A stretch of 64,000 nucleotides of DNA from Carposina sasakii (lineage: Eukaryota; Arthropoda; Insecta; Lepidoptera; Carposinidae): positions 5,146,001 through 5,210,000 of the forward strand of contig CP053169.1 of assembly GCA_014607495.2 (NCBI GenBank), in the 5' to 3' direction. The position numbers and the translations under genes are program-made. The notes below the pieces were generated by a model. The model did no database searches, had not been told where the DNA came from, and saw only the letters and a list, made by a program, of their open reading frames with translations. Positions 23,082 to 32,764 of the stretch are shown here, piece after piece. Within the stretch, counting starts at the first letter, position 1, and every line of letters starts with the position of its first letter.

Positions 23082-25852
23082 ATGGCTTATTTGGGAAAAG
23101 AATATAAATTTGTGAAGCAGGAGAATTTCGAAGAATTCCTATCCGTTGTTGGTAAGTGGTATCCTCCTTACTAAATTAGTGACTAGCAACTGCCCACGTA
23201 ATAGTCCGTGTAAAATTTGAAATTTCCATTCTAGAGGGACAAGAGTGTCTTGGTGTTTTGTAGGCGATGGGCTGACCACCTGTCACTACTAACCGAACTT
23301 GTACATCTCAACTATAAGCTCAAAATTGATCAGAAGTGGCACCATGTGGTTTTGTCAGCCCTTGGTGCTCTGCCTACCCCGTAAGGGATAAAGACGTGAT
23401 TATATGTATATGTATGTATTTCTTGTTTTCCAACATCATACAAAGAATACAACCTCCAAGTTTTACGTATCTTGATCAGCGGTTGATCAGGCAGATATGT
23501 GGATGAAACGGTGATCAGTGATCGTTTACATCTAGATCTGCTATGCTAAAAGTGGCTGTACGACCTCCTTCGTGATTCTGCAGTTTTCCCTATCTTATTT
23601 GGAAACTCGGCCGTGTATATACAGGGTGATTTTTGGTCGTCAACGTTCCCGAAAACTACGGAATCTCCTCATCATTACGATCATTTTTCTCCATGGAAGC
23701 ATACCTGGAAAGTGTCTGGTTCCCAAGATATTAGGGTCCAAATTTGAGTAAATAGACTGCGGTTTTTCTGCATAAATGCACATAGACGCGCGTAGCAAGA
23801 TTTTTTCACGAGAAATAATAATAATAGACACTATATAAATTTCGCCCGATTAAGTAATAAAAAAAAAATTAAAAAATCCCAGCATTTTTTGCATAAACTT
23901 ACTTTATTTGTTGTATAGAGTACGTACCCTTCGTTAATGGTGGCAACGAAAAAATATCCTGTATACCTTACGAGAAACCGGCCGTATAACTGACATAACG
24001 GATATCTGCCCAAGTGTAATCCACAAGCCATTTTTTCAAACCACACTGATCCGAGTAGACACTTATGTACCTACTATGTGTTATACACACAGTCATATCA
24101 ATGGTCGAGTATTCAGTTTTAAGAAAAGACTATTCACACCATAATACCCTGACTTCCAGGTCTTCCCGCCAACATGAGAGATGCAGTACTCAATGAGAAG
24201 CCATCGACCATTCTGGTGAAAAATGGAGACACCTACTCCTTGACTACTACGGGTGTGAGGGCCAGGACACTAACTTTCGTGCCTGGAGTGGAGTTTGACG
24301 AGACTGTCAACCCTGGTGTTCAGGTAATGTCACCTGTATGGAGCTGCTTGTACACACATATACACGGCTGTGTTTCCAAGAGGGGGCAGCAAAAACTACA
24401 GGATCATAAAGGAGATCCTCGGCCACATTTAGCATAGCGGGGTAAGATGTAAGTGGTTAGTGACAAGTTGCTAGTTAGACGCTATCGCCTATCGCTATCG
24501 CTTAGGCTATGCTGCTTCTGTCTTTCAAATTAATACTAAGGTGCTTCTTAATTATTTAAATTTCCTTATAATGCGACAATATACCTAGATCTCAAGTAGA
24601 TTTTTAAAAGCAGGAAAAGATGATTCTCCTTATGTCCTACTTAAAAAGCTATAGGTACTTGTAAATAGTGTAAAGTCCGCAATAAAAACTTCCCTTCTTG
24701 GCGATAACTCATTTTTTATTTACATATGCTTACAGGCCAAAACTTCATTCACAATCGAGGGTGACACCATCACACAAATCCAGAGGTTTCCAAACAACGA
24801 TACTGTCACCCTTAAGAGGGTGTTTAATGGCGATCAACTGGTTGTGGTAATTTTAATTTCTTAACAATAACCCCAGAGCAGTTTCACTTGCTGGGCCAAG
24901 CACGAACCTCTCGATAGTCCGTAACGCTATCGTCCAACTGTTATAGATTTTGCTTGCGCGTCGATAGCATTACGGGGCGGCGCGAAAAATGGTTCATGCT
25001 TACACCCTTAGAATACTCGTAATGATTCGCTCAGCGAAGACTCTATCATTAATCTAAGCTTACACCCCAGGCTGATTACGTATCATGAATAAGCAGAGCA
25101 GAAGAAATGCGACAGTGAAAATTGTGCACTATTCTCGTCGAAACGTCTTTCCTTAAGATCGCTGTTATGTAATGCGAATTTTACAACTAATTTTGTATAA
25201 TTTTCGCTATCGCATTGCTTTTGCTAGTTAGGTAATAGGAGGGGGGTGGGGACGATCAGAAAACAAAGTTTTTTTACTTACGTAAACTTGACAATTTAAT
25301 TAAGTTATAAGCAGTGGTCGGAGTAGGTATATTGAATTAAGGTCATTGACATCAAACGTATATGTTAATATGGATACGCCTCCGAGTTTCCGGATTATTA
25401 TGATAAAAATAAAATAAAAATACAGAAACTTCGAAATTATTACATGAAACTAGTTAAAAATGTATCAATACTCTCAACGCTATGCTGCTAGTTTTTGGAA
25501 ACTCCGGTACATTCCGGAAAAAATGCATGTCCATGTTATGATATCATGACGCAAGTATGTAAAATCAATATACCTACTCCGACCACTGGTTATAAGTTAC
25601 ATAAGAAAAACCAAAGTAAAATCAAAAAGAGTACCTAACTAATAATATGTAATTTTACCATGAAATAGGCAAATAAATCATGGCCTGTATTGAAATGGCA
25701 ATATTTTCTGAAAAATTACAGTTAAAATCTGCTGTTTTACTACGTTAATATTATATTTATTATTACTTCTAAGTACCTACATCCCCTTTCTCTTTCAGAC
25801 CTGCACCAAATCAAATTGGGATGGAACAGCCTACAGATACTATGCGGCGTAA
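23082..25852 (+). CDS. FABP4: fatty-acid-binding protein (4 exons)
   Basis: Exons 23082-23151, 24160-24323, 24736-24846, 25799-25852 give 132 residues. MAYLGKEYKFVKQENFEEFL signature; GLPANMRDAVL lid helices; NGDTYSLTTTG; FVPGVEFDETV; TSFTIEGDTITQ; VFNGDQLVV; NWDGTAYRYYAA with R-x-Y. Closest to FABP3 in this set over exons 2 to 4, and to FABP2 in exon 1. An AATAAA poly(A) signal is at 25877-25882, 25 bp past the stop. Intron 1 holds M1 copy 4; intron 3 a palindromic MITE and an M2 MITE. A cytosolic fatty-acid carrier by family; ligand unknown. Confidence 0.9.
23620..23963 (+). mobile_element. MITE family M1, copy 4
   Basis: 344 bp, TACAGGGTGATTTTTGGTCG to ..AAAAAATATCCTGTA, flanked by TATA on both sides. 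FABP4 intron 1. Confidence 0.8.
24892..25018. mobile_element. Small palindromic MITE, relative of 14147-14300
   Basis: 'aagcacgaacctctcgatag' at the left, 'aaaaatggttcatgcttaca' at the right. FABP4 intron 3. Confidence 0.55.
25064..25246. mobile_element. MITE family M2, diverged copy
   Basis: 'ggctgattacgtatc' at the left; 'ttttgctagttaggtaatag' at the right; inner 'aattttcgctatcgc'. FABP4 intron 3. Confidence 0.6.
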
Positions 25853-27037
25853 ACAATTTTAATATAATTTATATTTAATAAACTATATTTTATTAATTTT
25901 AAGCGTTGTAAATTTATTATTCTCTTATTTATTACCTACCAACACCATATCAATACCACCGTCCTAAAGACTAAACCAATTCGAATACCTCAGTAGTGTG
26001 ATAAAATTGGCAAAAAATATTATTATCACTAATGAACCAATGAGCGACTAGCATTTGCTTCGTCCCCTACATGGAGGAAGATATACATACTAACTTTATG
26101 ATTTTTTTATGAACAAACAACATTGTAAGAAGCACCTATTTTTACTACGCAATCCGTAGCACAGCTACGAAAGTATGAATCGTCTAGGATTCCGACTATA
26201 AAATGGTTTAGTTAACTCATAAATCATGGAGTAAGTTTTCTCTTAAAATCAAAAGTGGCTCTTCAATCCTTACGCATATTAATAATTTTCATACGAATCC
26301 GAAAAAATTGTAACATTCGCCACTAACTTAGGCCCATAGATTTTTTTGATAAATCTATGCTTACGCCTACTGTGCCTATAGTAATATAATAAAATAGCGA
26401 ATGTATTTTTTTTTGTATTAATAAAAAACACTTCACATTGCTGCCTGTGGTAGACAGCTGTATTTGCTAACGGCAATAGCGAAATTATACTGCGCTTATG
26501 CTAATAAAAGGCTATTTACGGTATTGCTTAAATAGCCTTTTTTGCGACCTGGGTGGGTGTTTATTAGAATACATCAGCTGCATCTCCTTCCGTGCATGTC
26601 GTAAGAGTCGACTAAGGAACTCAAGTTGCATCTGCAACCGCGTGCCAAACGTGACTGTGGTATCACCATTATAATCCTGCAATTCCCCACTTCCGGCTAC
26701 CCCATTTCCGGAACACAGACGTATGTAGACTGCAGAAAAACAAAATGTCGAAATTATCCGGGATAAAAAGTAGCCTATGTGTTAATCCAGGGTATCAGCT
26801 AACTCCATACCAAATTTTATTAAAATCGCTTTAGCCGTTTTTACGTGAAAGAGTAACAAACAACCATCAATCCATACTTACAAACTTTCGCGTTTATAAA
26901 TTAGTAGGACTTTGCAGTTTGTGGTTGGTCTTTTATCAGCTTACATAGCAAACTACCTACGAGTATAACATAGCTGATATTGACAGCATTTATTGTGCAG
27001 TATTATTATTTTTGTTGTTTTGATAAACAATTTTATC
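25853..27037. other. FABP4-FABP5 spacer left of the LTR element
   Basis: FABP4 3' UTR, then AT-rich sequence with no gene; a short L2 repeat fragment at about 26723-26910 ('atgtcgaaattatccgggat'). Confidence 0.5.
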
Positions 27038-27041
27038 AATA

Positions 27042-27503
27042 TGACGGCGGCTTGAAATAGACGGCGCTGTAATCGCGCTAGCGGCACGTGCACCAAGACG
27101 TCATCGCGTGGTCATCGCCCCTACCGCGCGTATCGTTTCCCACTACGCGCACTACCCCCACCATCTGTCTATAAAACGGGCCGCAGCGTTGAGCCGGCAC
27201 GCATTTCTTACGGATGCGTCTTGGTGTACGGACCGTTGTCTAACGCATGGTTGGCACCGCCTTTCTGACTCCCATAAATTATTTGGCTGTCATACTATAA
27301 ATTTTGTATAGTAATATTATTTTTACTAATAAGTGGTAATTACTTGTAACTTAGTCCATTAAATCTAATTTGATTAATTATTAGTTTGGTTAATTATAAT
27401 TATCTTTTAATTGTTATTTAAAATTACGGATTCTTCCTGTTAAATAAATTATATCTTCCTATAAACGGGGTTTTTACTTCTGATGTCTGACCCCATTCCG
27501 ACA
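27042..27503 (+). repeat. 5' LTR of the 27-32 kb Ty3/Gypsy element
   Basis: TGACGGCGGCTTG...CCGACA. GC-rich first half, with a TATAAAA box at 27170-27176, then an AT-rich second half. The gag start codon (27483) lies inside it. Confidence 0.92.
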
Positions 27504-30500
27504 TCAGAAGTGGGATCTAACGACACTCCCACATCAGAGCAAAGTACTCCAAATATTTTTTCGGAACAGATTGCATTATTTTCAAACGGCATGGAGGCTA
27601 TACTTTCGAAAATAGCAGAAACCTTAACAGCTAGGCCTACTTCTGCACATTTCACCCCTCTAGTACCATTTGACCCCGATGATCCTATCTCAGATATAGA
27701 AGGATGGTGTCGATTATCCGAAGTCATCATTACAACTAAAAATGTAAAGGGGGTGGATTTAATTATGTCACTGACTCATTGCCTTAAAGGAAGAGCTGCC
27801 ACGCTCTTAACTAAAATTCCACATGATCAATTTGAATGGTCAGCTGTAAAAGAACTTCTAATAGCACAATTTTCTCGCCCAATGCTCATGCAAGATTACT
27901 TTGATCAGATATTAAAATTCCAAATTAATCAAGGTGAAGCTCCAGCCCAGGCTTGTCTCCGTTTATGGCAGCTGATTGAAAAAATACCCGAAGCACATTT
28001 ACCTGATAAGGTGATTACAGGTTTTGCCATTTCTGTATTATCGCAATGTGATGTCTTTATACGCCGTGAACTTAATTCTTCAATTATACACGATAAAAAC
28101 CAGCTTTTTCGCGTATTACGGGGTATGAACTTGAAAAGGAAAACTGAACATTTTGAGTCTCATGAATTCGATCCAAAACGTCCTCGAACTAATTATGGTT
28201 TTCGGGGTAATTGCAACATTTGTAACAAACCGGGGCATCGAGCTTCAGATTGTCGTGAACGAAGCAAAGCGCCTTATCATGTTCCTAGTGTCACAGATAG
28301 GCGGCCCAACCAGAAGCCACAAGTCACCTGCTACGTGTGCGGCGATCTCGGCCACGTTGCTCCTAGCTGCCCCAAAAGAACGAACATCTCCAAGAAAGAA
28401 GACCCAGCAGCGTCGACAAGCAAGGAAGTTAACGTGTGCTCGAGGACCGCACGTGGCGTTATGGATTGTAATGGTATGCAGTTTACATTTATTTTTGACT
28501 CCGGCTCGGAGTGCAGTCTTATAAAAAAAAGTGTTTCACATTTAATTAATGGTAAAAGATCTTATGACGTTGTTAATATGATTGGTATAGGTGAAGGTTG
28601 TATTAATAGTACGGAACAGGTTATCGGTAACGTTAAAATTCAAAATATTCCGACTCAAGTAGTTTTCCATGTTCTTCCGGATGAACATCTTCGGGAAAAT
28701 GTCTTGTTAGGACGAGATTTACTTCTAAACGGTATTTCGGTAGAAATTAGCAGTGACCACCTAATATTTAAGAAATCTAATTTACCGTCCAAGGAAACCA
28801 ATATTTGTTCTAATGTAGATATCTTTGACATTGACTCAATTGATACAGACCTGACCGGACTTAACAAATTAAAACTTTACAAAATTCTAAAAAAATATCA
28901 CAGTAACTTTATCAACACTCTTCCTACAACACGAATCAAAAGCGGTGAATTAAAAATCGATTTAATCGACCCTCACAAAACAGTGCATAGGCGACCTTAT
29001 AGATTGTCCCCAGCGGAATCCAAAATTGTTGATGGGAAAATAATTGAGCTATTAGAGGCTAATATAATAAGAGAAAGTGCATCTCCTTTCGCAAGTCCTA
29101 TAATTTTAGTAGAAAAAAAGGACGGAACTAGTCGTATGTGCGTAGATTTTAGAGAGTTAAATAGTAATACTGTGCCCGATAACTACCCTTTACCATTGAT
29201 TAGTGATCAAATAGATAAATTACATGGCGCTCATTATTTCTCCAGTATTGACATGGCATCCGGATTTCATCAATTACCGGTTCACCGCGATTCTATTGAA
29301 AAAACGGCTTTTGTCACTCCGAATGGACAATTCGAATATTTGACAATGCCTTTTGGCCTACGCAATGCCCCTCAAGTATTTCAGAGAGCAATTAATAATG
29401 CATTAAAACCCTTAAATGATGATAAGATTTTAGTGTACATGGATGACGTACTATCTGCATCAGTAACTGTCGAGGAAGGTTTAGATCGTTTAGATAAATT
29501 GTTAAAAATACTTTCAGATTCAGGATTCTCATTTAACTTAATGAAATGCTCGTTTTTGAAGTTGAAAACTGAATATCTTGGCTTCGTTATTTCAGCTGGT
29601 GAAATACGACCTAACCCAAAGAAAATACAAGCACTTGTTAATGTTCCCATCCCAAAAACCGTCACACAAGTCAGACAACTGATAGGCCTAGCAACATATT
29701 TTAGGCAGTTTATTCCAAATTTTTCCCAGCTGATACGACCTTTATACCCCTTAACTAAAGGAAAAGGATCCGTAAAATGGTTACCGGATCATGATGTAAT
29801 TCACCAAAAACTTATTAGTGTGCTAACTTCAGAACCTGTATTAAAAGTTTTCGATCCTGATTTACCAATCGAATTGCATTGTGATGCAAGTTCAGAAGGG
29901 TACGGGGCAGTTCTCATCCAAAAGTACAATGGCAACCCACATGTAGTCGCATATTTTAGTCGTAAAACATTAGAGGCAGAAAGTCGTTACCACTCTTATG
30001 AATTAGAGACGTTAGCTGTTGTAAAAGCGGTTCAACATTTCCGACACTACTTGTATGGACGAAAATTTATTGTTTTTACTGATTGTAATTCTTTGAAAGC
30101 ATCACATTCAAAGAAAGATCTGACTCCTAGAGTTCATCGTTGGTGGGCCATACTCCAAGCTTTTGACTTTGAAATAACCTACAAAGAAGGTCGAAAGATG
30201 GCCCATGCAGATTTTCTGTCTCGCAATACATCTAATGACTCAAATAATTTTGAACCCCGGTATATAAATTTTCTTGAATTAGACAAAGGTTGGCTAACCG
30301 TTGAACAGGAACGTGATTCTGAGCTTTCCGACATAATCTGTAAATTACATAATAATCAATTACCCGACGAAGTGTCCCACACATATGATTTGAGACAAGG
30401 AGTGTTGTATAGAAAAATTGAGCGCAGAGGGGTTTCTAGTTGGCTACCAATTATACCACGCTCTCTTGTCTGGTCTCTTATTAGTCATGTTCATAGCGAA

Positions 30501-31787
30501 CTAAAGCATTTAGGTTTTGACAAAACTTTAGAAAAACTTTACGAACTATATTGGTTTCCAAACATGGCAAAATTCGTAAAAAAATTCATAAATAGTTGTG
30601 TCGTTTGTAAAACTTCCAAAGGCCCGTCTGGCGCACAACAGGTTCAGCTTCATTCGATTCCAAAAAAACCGATACCGTGGCACACTGTCCATCTCGACCT
30701 AACGGGGAAGTTAAGTGGTAAAAGCGCAAGAAAAGAATATTGTTCAGTATTGATAGACGCTTTTACAAAATTTGTTCTTCTCGAATATGCTCCTAATTTA
30801 AGTTCTTTGCACGCAATAAAATCCATTAAAAATGCTGTTAACCTGTTTGGTGCTCCAAAAAGAATAATCGCTGATAGGGGCCGTTGCTATGATTGTAGTG
30901 AATTTAAAAGTTTTTGTAAAGAAAATAGTATAGATCTTCATTTAATTGCCACGGGTTCTAGTAGAGCCAACGGTCAAGTTGAAAGAGTAATGCGAACCTT
31001 AAAAAATATCTTTACTGTAATAGAATGTAATTCAAATAACGTATGGCAGGATCAAATAGGAGAAATTCAACTAGCTTTGAATAGTACGCGTTCTCGAGTC
31101 ACAGGGTTTTCACCTATAGAGCTTATGTTTGGTATTCAGGGGAATTCGTTAAATTTGGCAAGGATTTCTCCTATTTCATCTGACACAGAAAGAATAAATA
31201 TTGAAGCGGCACGTTTATCTGCATCAGAGAATATTCAACGTTTAGCTAATAATGACACTATTCGGTTTAATAAGGGAAAGGCAAAAGTAAAACCTTTTTC
31301 GGTAGGAGATTTTGTTTTTATTAAGTGTGAAGAAAGACACCAAACTAAATTAGACAAAAAATTTAAGGGGCCTTTTAAAATTATAACTGTTTTAGAAAAT
31401 GACCGATACGAGCTCAAACATATTAATGGTTCAAACCGGATTTTTAAGTATGCCCATGAAAACCTACGGGAAGTACCCCAGGGACAAAAAGGATTTCTTG
31501 AAATTTCGGAAAATTATAGTGACGAAAATGATGAAGATGAACGGTCCGTGACGGCGGAAAATTCACTGCAATGTAATTTAGATTCTGTATCAACAGTTCC
31601 GCTGCCAGAACTGGGAGAACCCTCTGGTTCTCAAATTGTTAATAATGATGATTCCAATAAGGGAGAAGATATTTTGTTAAATAGTTCTCGAATATTGTCT
31701 ATTGATTCTGAAGAAACCCTATCTGTCAATTCTGAAGATACGTTATCTGTAAATTCTGAGGAAACTTTATCTGTTTATTCTAGTTAA
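27483..31787 (+). CDS. Gag-Pol polyprotein of the Ty3/Gypsy element
   Basis: 1434 codons, no stop or frameshift. Order: Gag domain (about 1-240), two CCHC zinc knuckles (CNICNKPGHRASDC near 244, CYVCGDLGHVAPSC near 282), aspartic protease with FDSGS near 337, reverse transcriptase (DFRELN; active site YMDD near 652), RNase H (TDCNSLKASH), integrase HHCC zinc finger (from about 1001) and D-D-E residues near 1070, 1130 (ADRG) and 1165 (GQVERV). The C-terminus ends in tandem acidic units of the form SVNSEETL. The first seven codons are LTR sequence. Having gag and pol in one frame means no recoding step. All catalytic motifs are intact, so it could be active. Confidence 0.93.
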   Translation: MSDPIPTSEVGSNDTPTSEQSTPNIFSEQIALFSNGMEAILSKIAETLTARPTSAHFTPLVPFDPDDPISDIEGWCRLSEVIITTKNVKGVDLIMSLTHCLKGRAATLLTKIPHDQFEWSAVKELLIAQFSRPMLMQDYFDQILKFQINQGEAPAQACLRLWQLIEKIPEAHLPDKVITGFAISVLSQCDVFIRRELNSSIIHDKNQLFRVLRGMNLKRKTEHFESHEFDPKRPRTNYGFRGNCNICNKPGHRASDCRERSKAPYHVPSVTDRRPNQKPQVTCYVCGDLGHVAPSCPKRTNISKKEDPAASTSKEVNVCSRTARGVMDCNGMQFTFIFDSGSECSLIKKSVSHLINGKRSYDVVNMIGIGEGCINSTEQVIGNVKIQNIPTQVVFHVLPDEHLRENVLLGRDLLLNGISVEISSDHLIFKKSNLPSKETNICSNVDIFDIDSIDTDLTGLNKLKLYKILKKYHSNFINTLPTTRIKSGELKIDLIDPHKTVHRRPYRLSPAESKIVDGKIIELLEANIIRESASPFASPIILVEKKDGTSRMCVDFRELNSNTVPDNYPLPLISDQIDKLHGAHYFSSIDMASGFHQLPVHRDSIEKTAFVTPNGQFEYLTMPFGLRNAPQVFQRAINNALKPLNDDKILVYMDDVLSASVTVEEGLDRLDKLLKILSDSGFSFNLMKCSFLKLKTEYLGFVISAGEIRPNPKKIQALVNVPIPKTVTQVRQLIGLATYFRQFIPNFSQLIRPLYPLTKGKGSVKWLPDHDVIHQKLISVLTSEPVLKVFDPDLPIELHCDASSEGYGAVLIQKYNGNPHVVAYFSRKTLEAESRYHSYELETLAVVKAVQHFRHYLYGRKFIVFTDCNSLKASHSKKDLTPRVHRWWAILQAFDFEITYKEGRKMAHADFLSRNTSNDSNNFEPRYINFLELDKGWLTVEQERDSELSDIICKLHNNQLPDEVSHTYDLRQGVLYRKIERRGVSSWLPIIPRSLVWSLISHVHSELKHLGFDKTLEKLYELYWFPNMAKFVKKFINSCVVCKTSKGPSGAQQVQLHSIPKKPIPWHTVHLDLTGKLSGKSARKEYCSVLIDAFTKFVLLEYAPNLSSLHAIKSIKNAVNLFGAPKRIIADRGRCYDCSEFKSFCKENSIDLHLIATGSSRANGQVERVMRTLKNIFTVIECNSNNVWQDQIGEIQLALNSTRSRVTGFSPIELMFGIQGNSLNLARISPISSDTERINIEAARLSASENIQRLANNDTIRFNKGKAKVKPFSVGDFVFIKCEERHQTKLDKKFKGPFKIITVLENDRYELKHINGSNRIFKYAHENLREVPQGQKGFLEISENYSDENDEDERSVTAENSLQCNLDSVSTVPLPELGEPSGSQIVNNDDSNKGEDILLNSSRILSIDSEETLSVNSEDTLSVNSEETLSVYSS
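27504..27516 (+). promoter_or_regulatory. Putative primer-binding site, tRNA-Leu-like, offset
   Basis: TCAGAAGTGGGAT follows the LTR directly. This equals the complement of the 3' acceptor/T-arm end of tRNA-Leu species ending CCCACTTCTGACA (from memory), but lacks the usual TGG that pairs with CCA; the match would begin about five bases in from the tRNA 3' end. Confidence 0.45.
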
Positions 31788-31814
31788 TGTTAATGAAGTT
31801 AGTATTGATGATGC

Positions 31815-32015
31815 CAGTATGAGTAATAGCTGCAGGGATCTTGGATAAATGATCTAGACCAGCATTAATAGCTGTAGGGACTTTGCTTTTATGGGCAATA
31901 GTCTAGTCCAGCAAGAATCTGCTGTAGGGGTCTCATTTGCTTTTGTGAATGATGATCTAGACCAGCGCTTAAAAGCTGCAGGGGTCCCATTTAAAGACCT
32001 AGTCCAGCATTTTAC
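31815..32015 (+). repeat. Imperfect tandem repeats in the retrotransposon 3' UTR
   Basis: Three to four units of roughly 60 bp with the core 'gatctagaccagcattaata' and 'gctgtaggga', between the gag-pol stop and the 3' LTR. Confidence 0.7.
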
Positions 32016-32113
32016 TTAATTTTTGTAATGATTATGGCTGTTACTATAAGAGATATTTTTTGTTAATAGATTAAATAGATCCGCCCGAGGACGTGCGATT
32101 GTCAGAATGGCCG

Positions 32114-32575
32114 TGACGGCGGCTTGAAATAGACGGCGCTGTAATCGCGCTAGCGGCACGTGCACCAAGACGTCATCGCGTGGTCATCGCCCCTACCGCG
32201 CGTATCGTTTCCCACTACGCGCACTACCCCCACCATCTGTCTATAAAACGGGCCGCAGCGTTGAGCCGGCACGCATTTCTTACGGATGCGTCTTGGTGTA
32301 CGGACCGTTGTCTAACGCATGGTTGGCACCGCCTTTCTGACTCCCATAAATTATTTGGCTGTCATACTATAAATTTTGTATAGTAATATTATTTTTACTA
32401 ATAAGTGGTAATTACTTGTAACTTAGTCCATTAAATCTAATTTGATTAATTATTAGTTTGGTTAATTATAATTATCTTTTAATTGTTATTTAAAATTACG
32501 GATTCTTCCTGTTAAATAAATTATATCTTCCTATAAACGGGGTTTTTACTTCTGATGTCTGACCCCATTCCGACA
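32114..32575 (+). repeat. 3' LTR of the 27-32 kb Ty3/Gypsy element
   Basis: Same length and, by eye, same sequence as 27042-27503. No clear purine tract is seen just upstream of 32114. Confidence 0.92.
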
Positions 32576-32704
32576 AATACTTAGCAAGTTATCTGATAAC
32601 AATGATTTAATCTATCCCACAAACACCAAGTCATGCAGTAGAATGACATAATTTAATGATTAAACTTACGTATTTACCGGTTATTAACTAGCTAATCTTC
32701 TAAA

Positions 32705-32710
32705 TATAAA
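32705..32710 (+). promoter_or_regulatory. TATA box of FABP5
   Basis: TATAAA 55 bp before the FABP5 ATG and 125 bp after the retrotransposon's target duplication, so the core promoter itself is host sequence. Confidence 0.5.
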
Positions 32711-32764
32711 GCAAGGTTTATAGCGAACCTTAGTTATTCGATATCTCTACGTGAAACAATCAAG

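Larger units (their letters stand above)
27042..32575 (+). mobile_element. Ty3/Gypsy LTR retrotransposon, full length (5534 bp)
   Basis: Two 462-bp LTRs (27042-27503, 32114-32575) that appear identical, starting TG and ending CA, flanked by the 4-bp target duplication AATA (27038-27041, 32576-32579). One uninterrupted gag-pol frame lies between. Protein order protease-RT-RNase H-integrase is Ty3/Gypsy; the overall look (two CCHC knuckles, one ORF, start codon in the LTR) suggests an Mdg3-like lineage, which is inference. No env. It sits between FABP4 and FABP5, its right edge 190 bp before the FABP5 start codon. Confidence 0.93.

Noticed and set aside
27108..27311. 67-codon ORF, repeated identically at 32180-32383
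   Set aside because: It is LTR sequence present in both LTRs, covering the TATA box region; not a gene.
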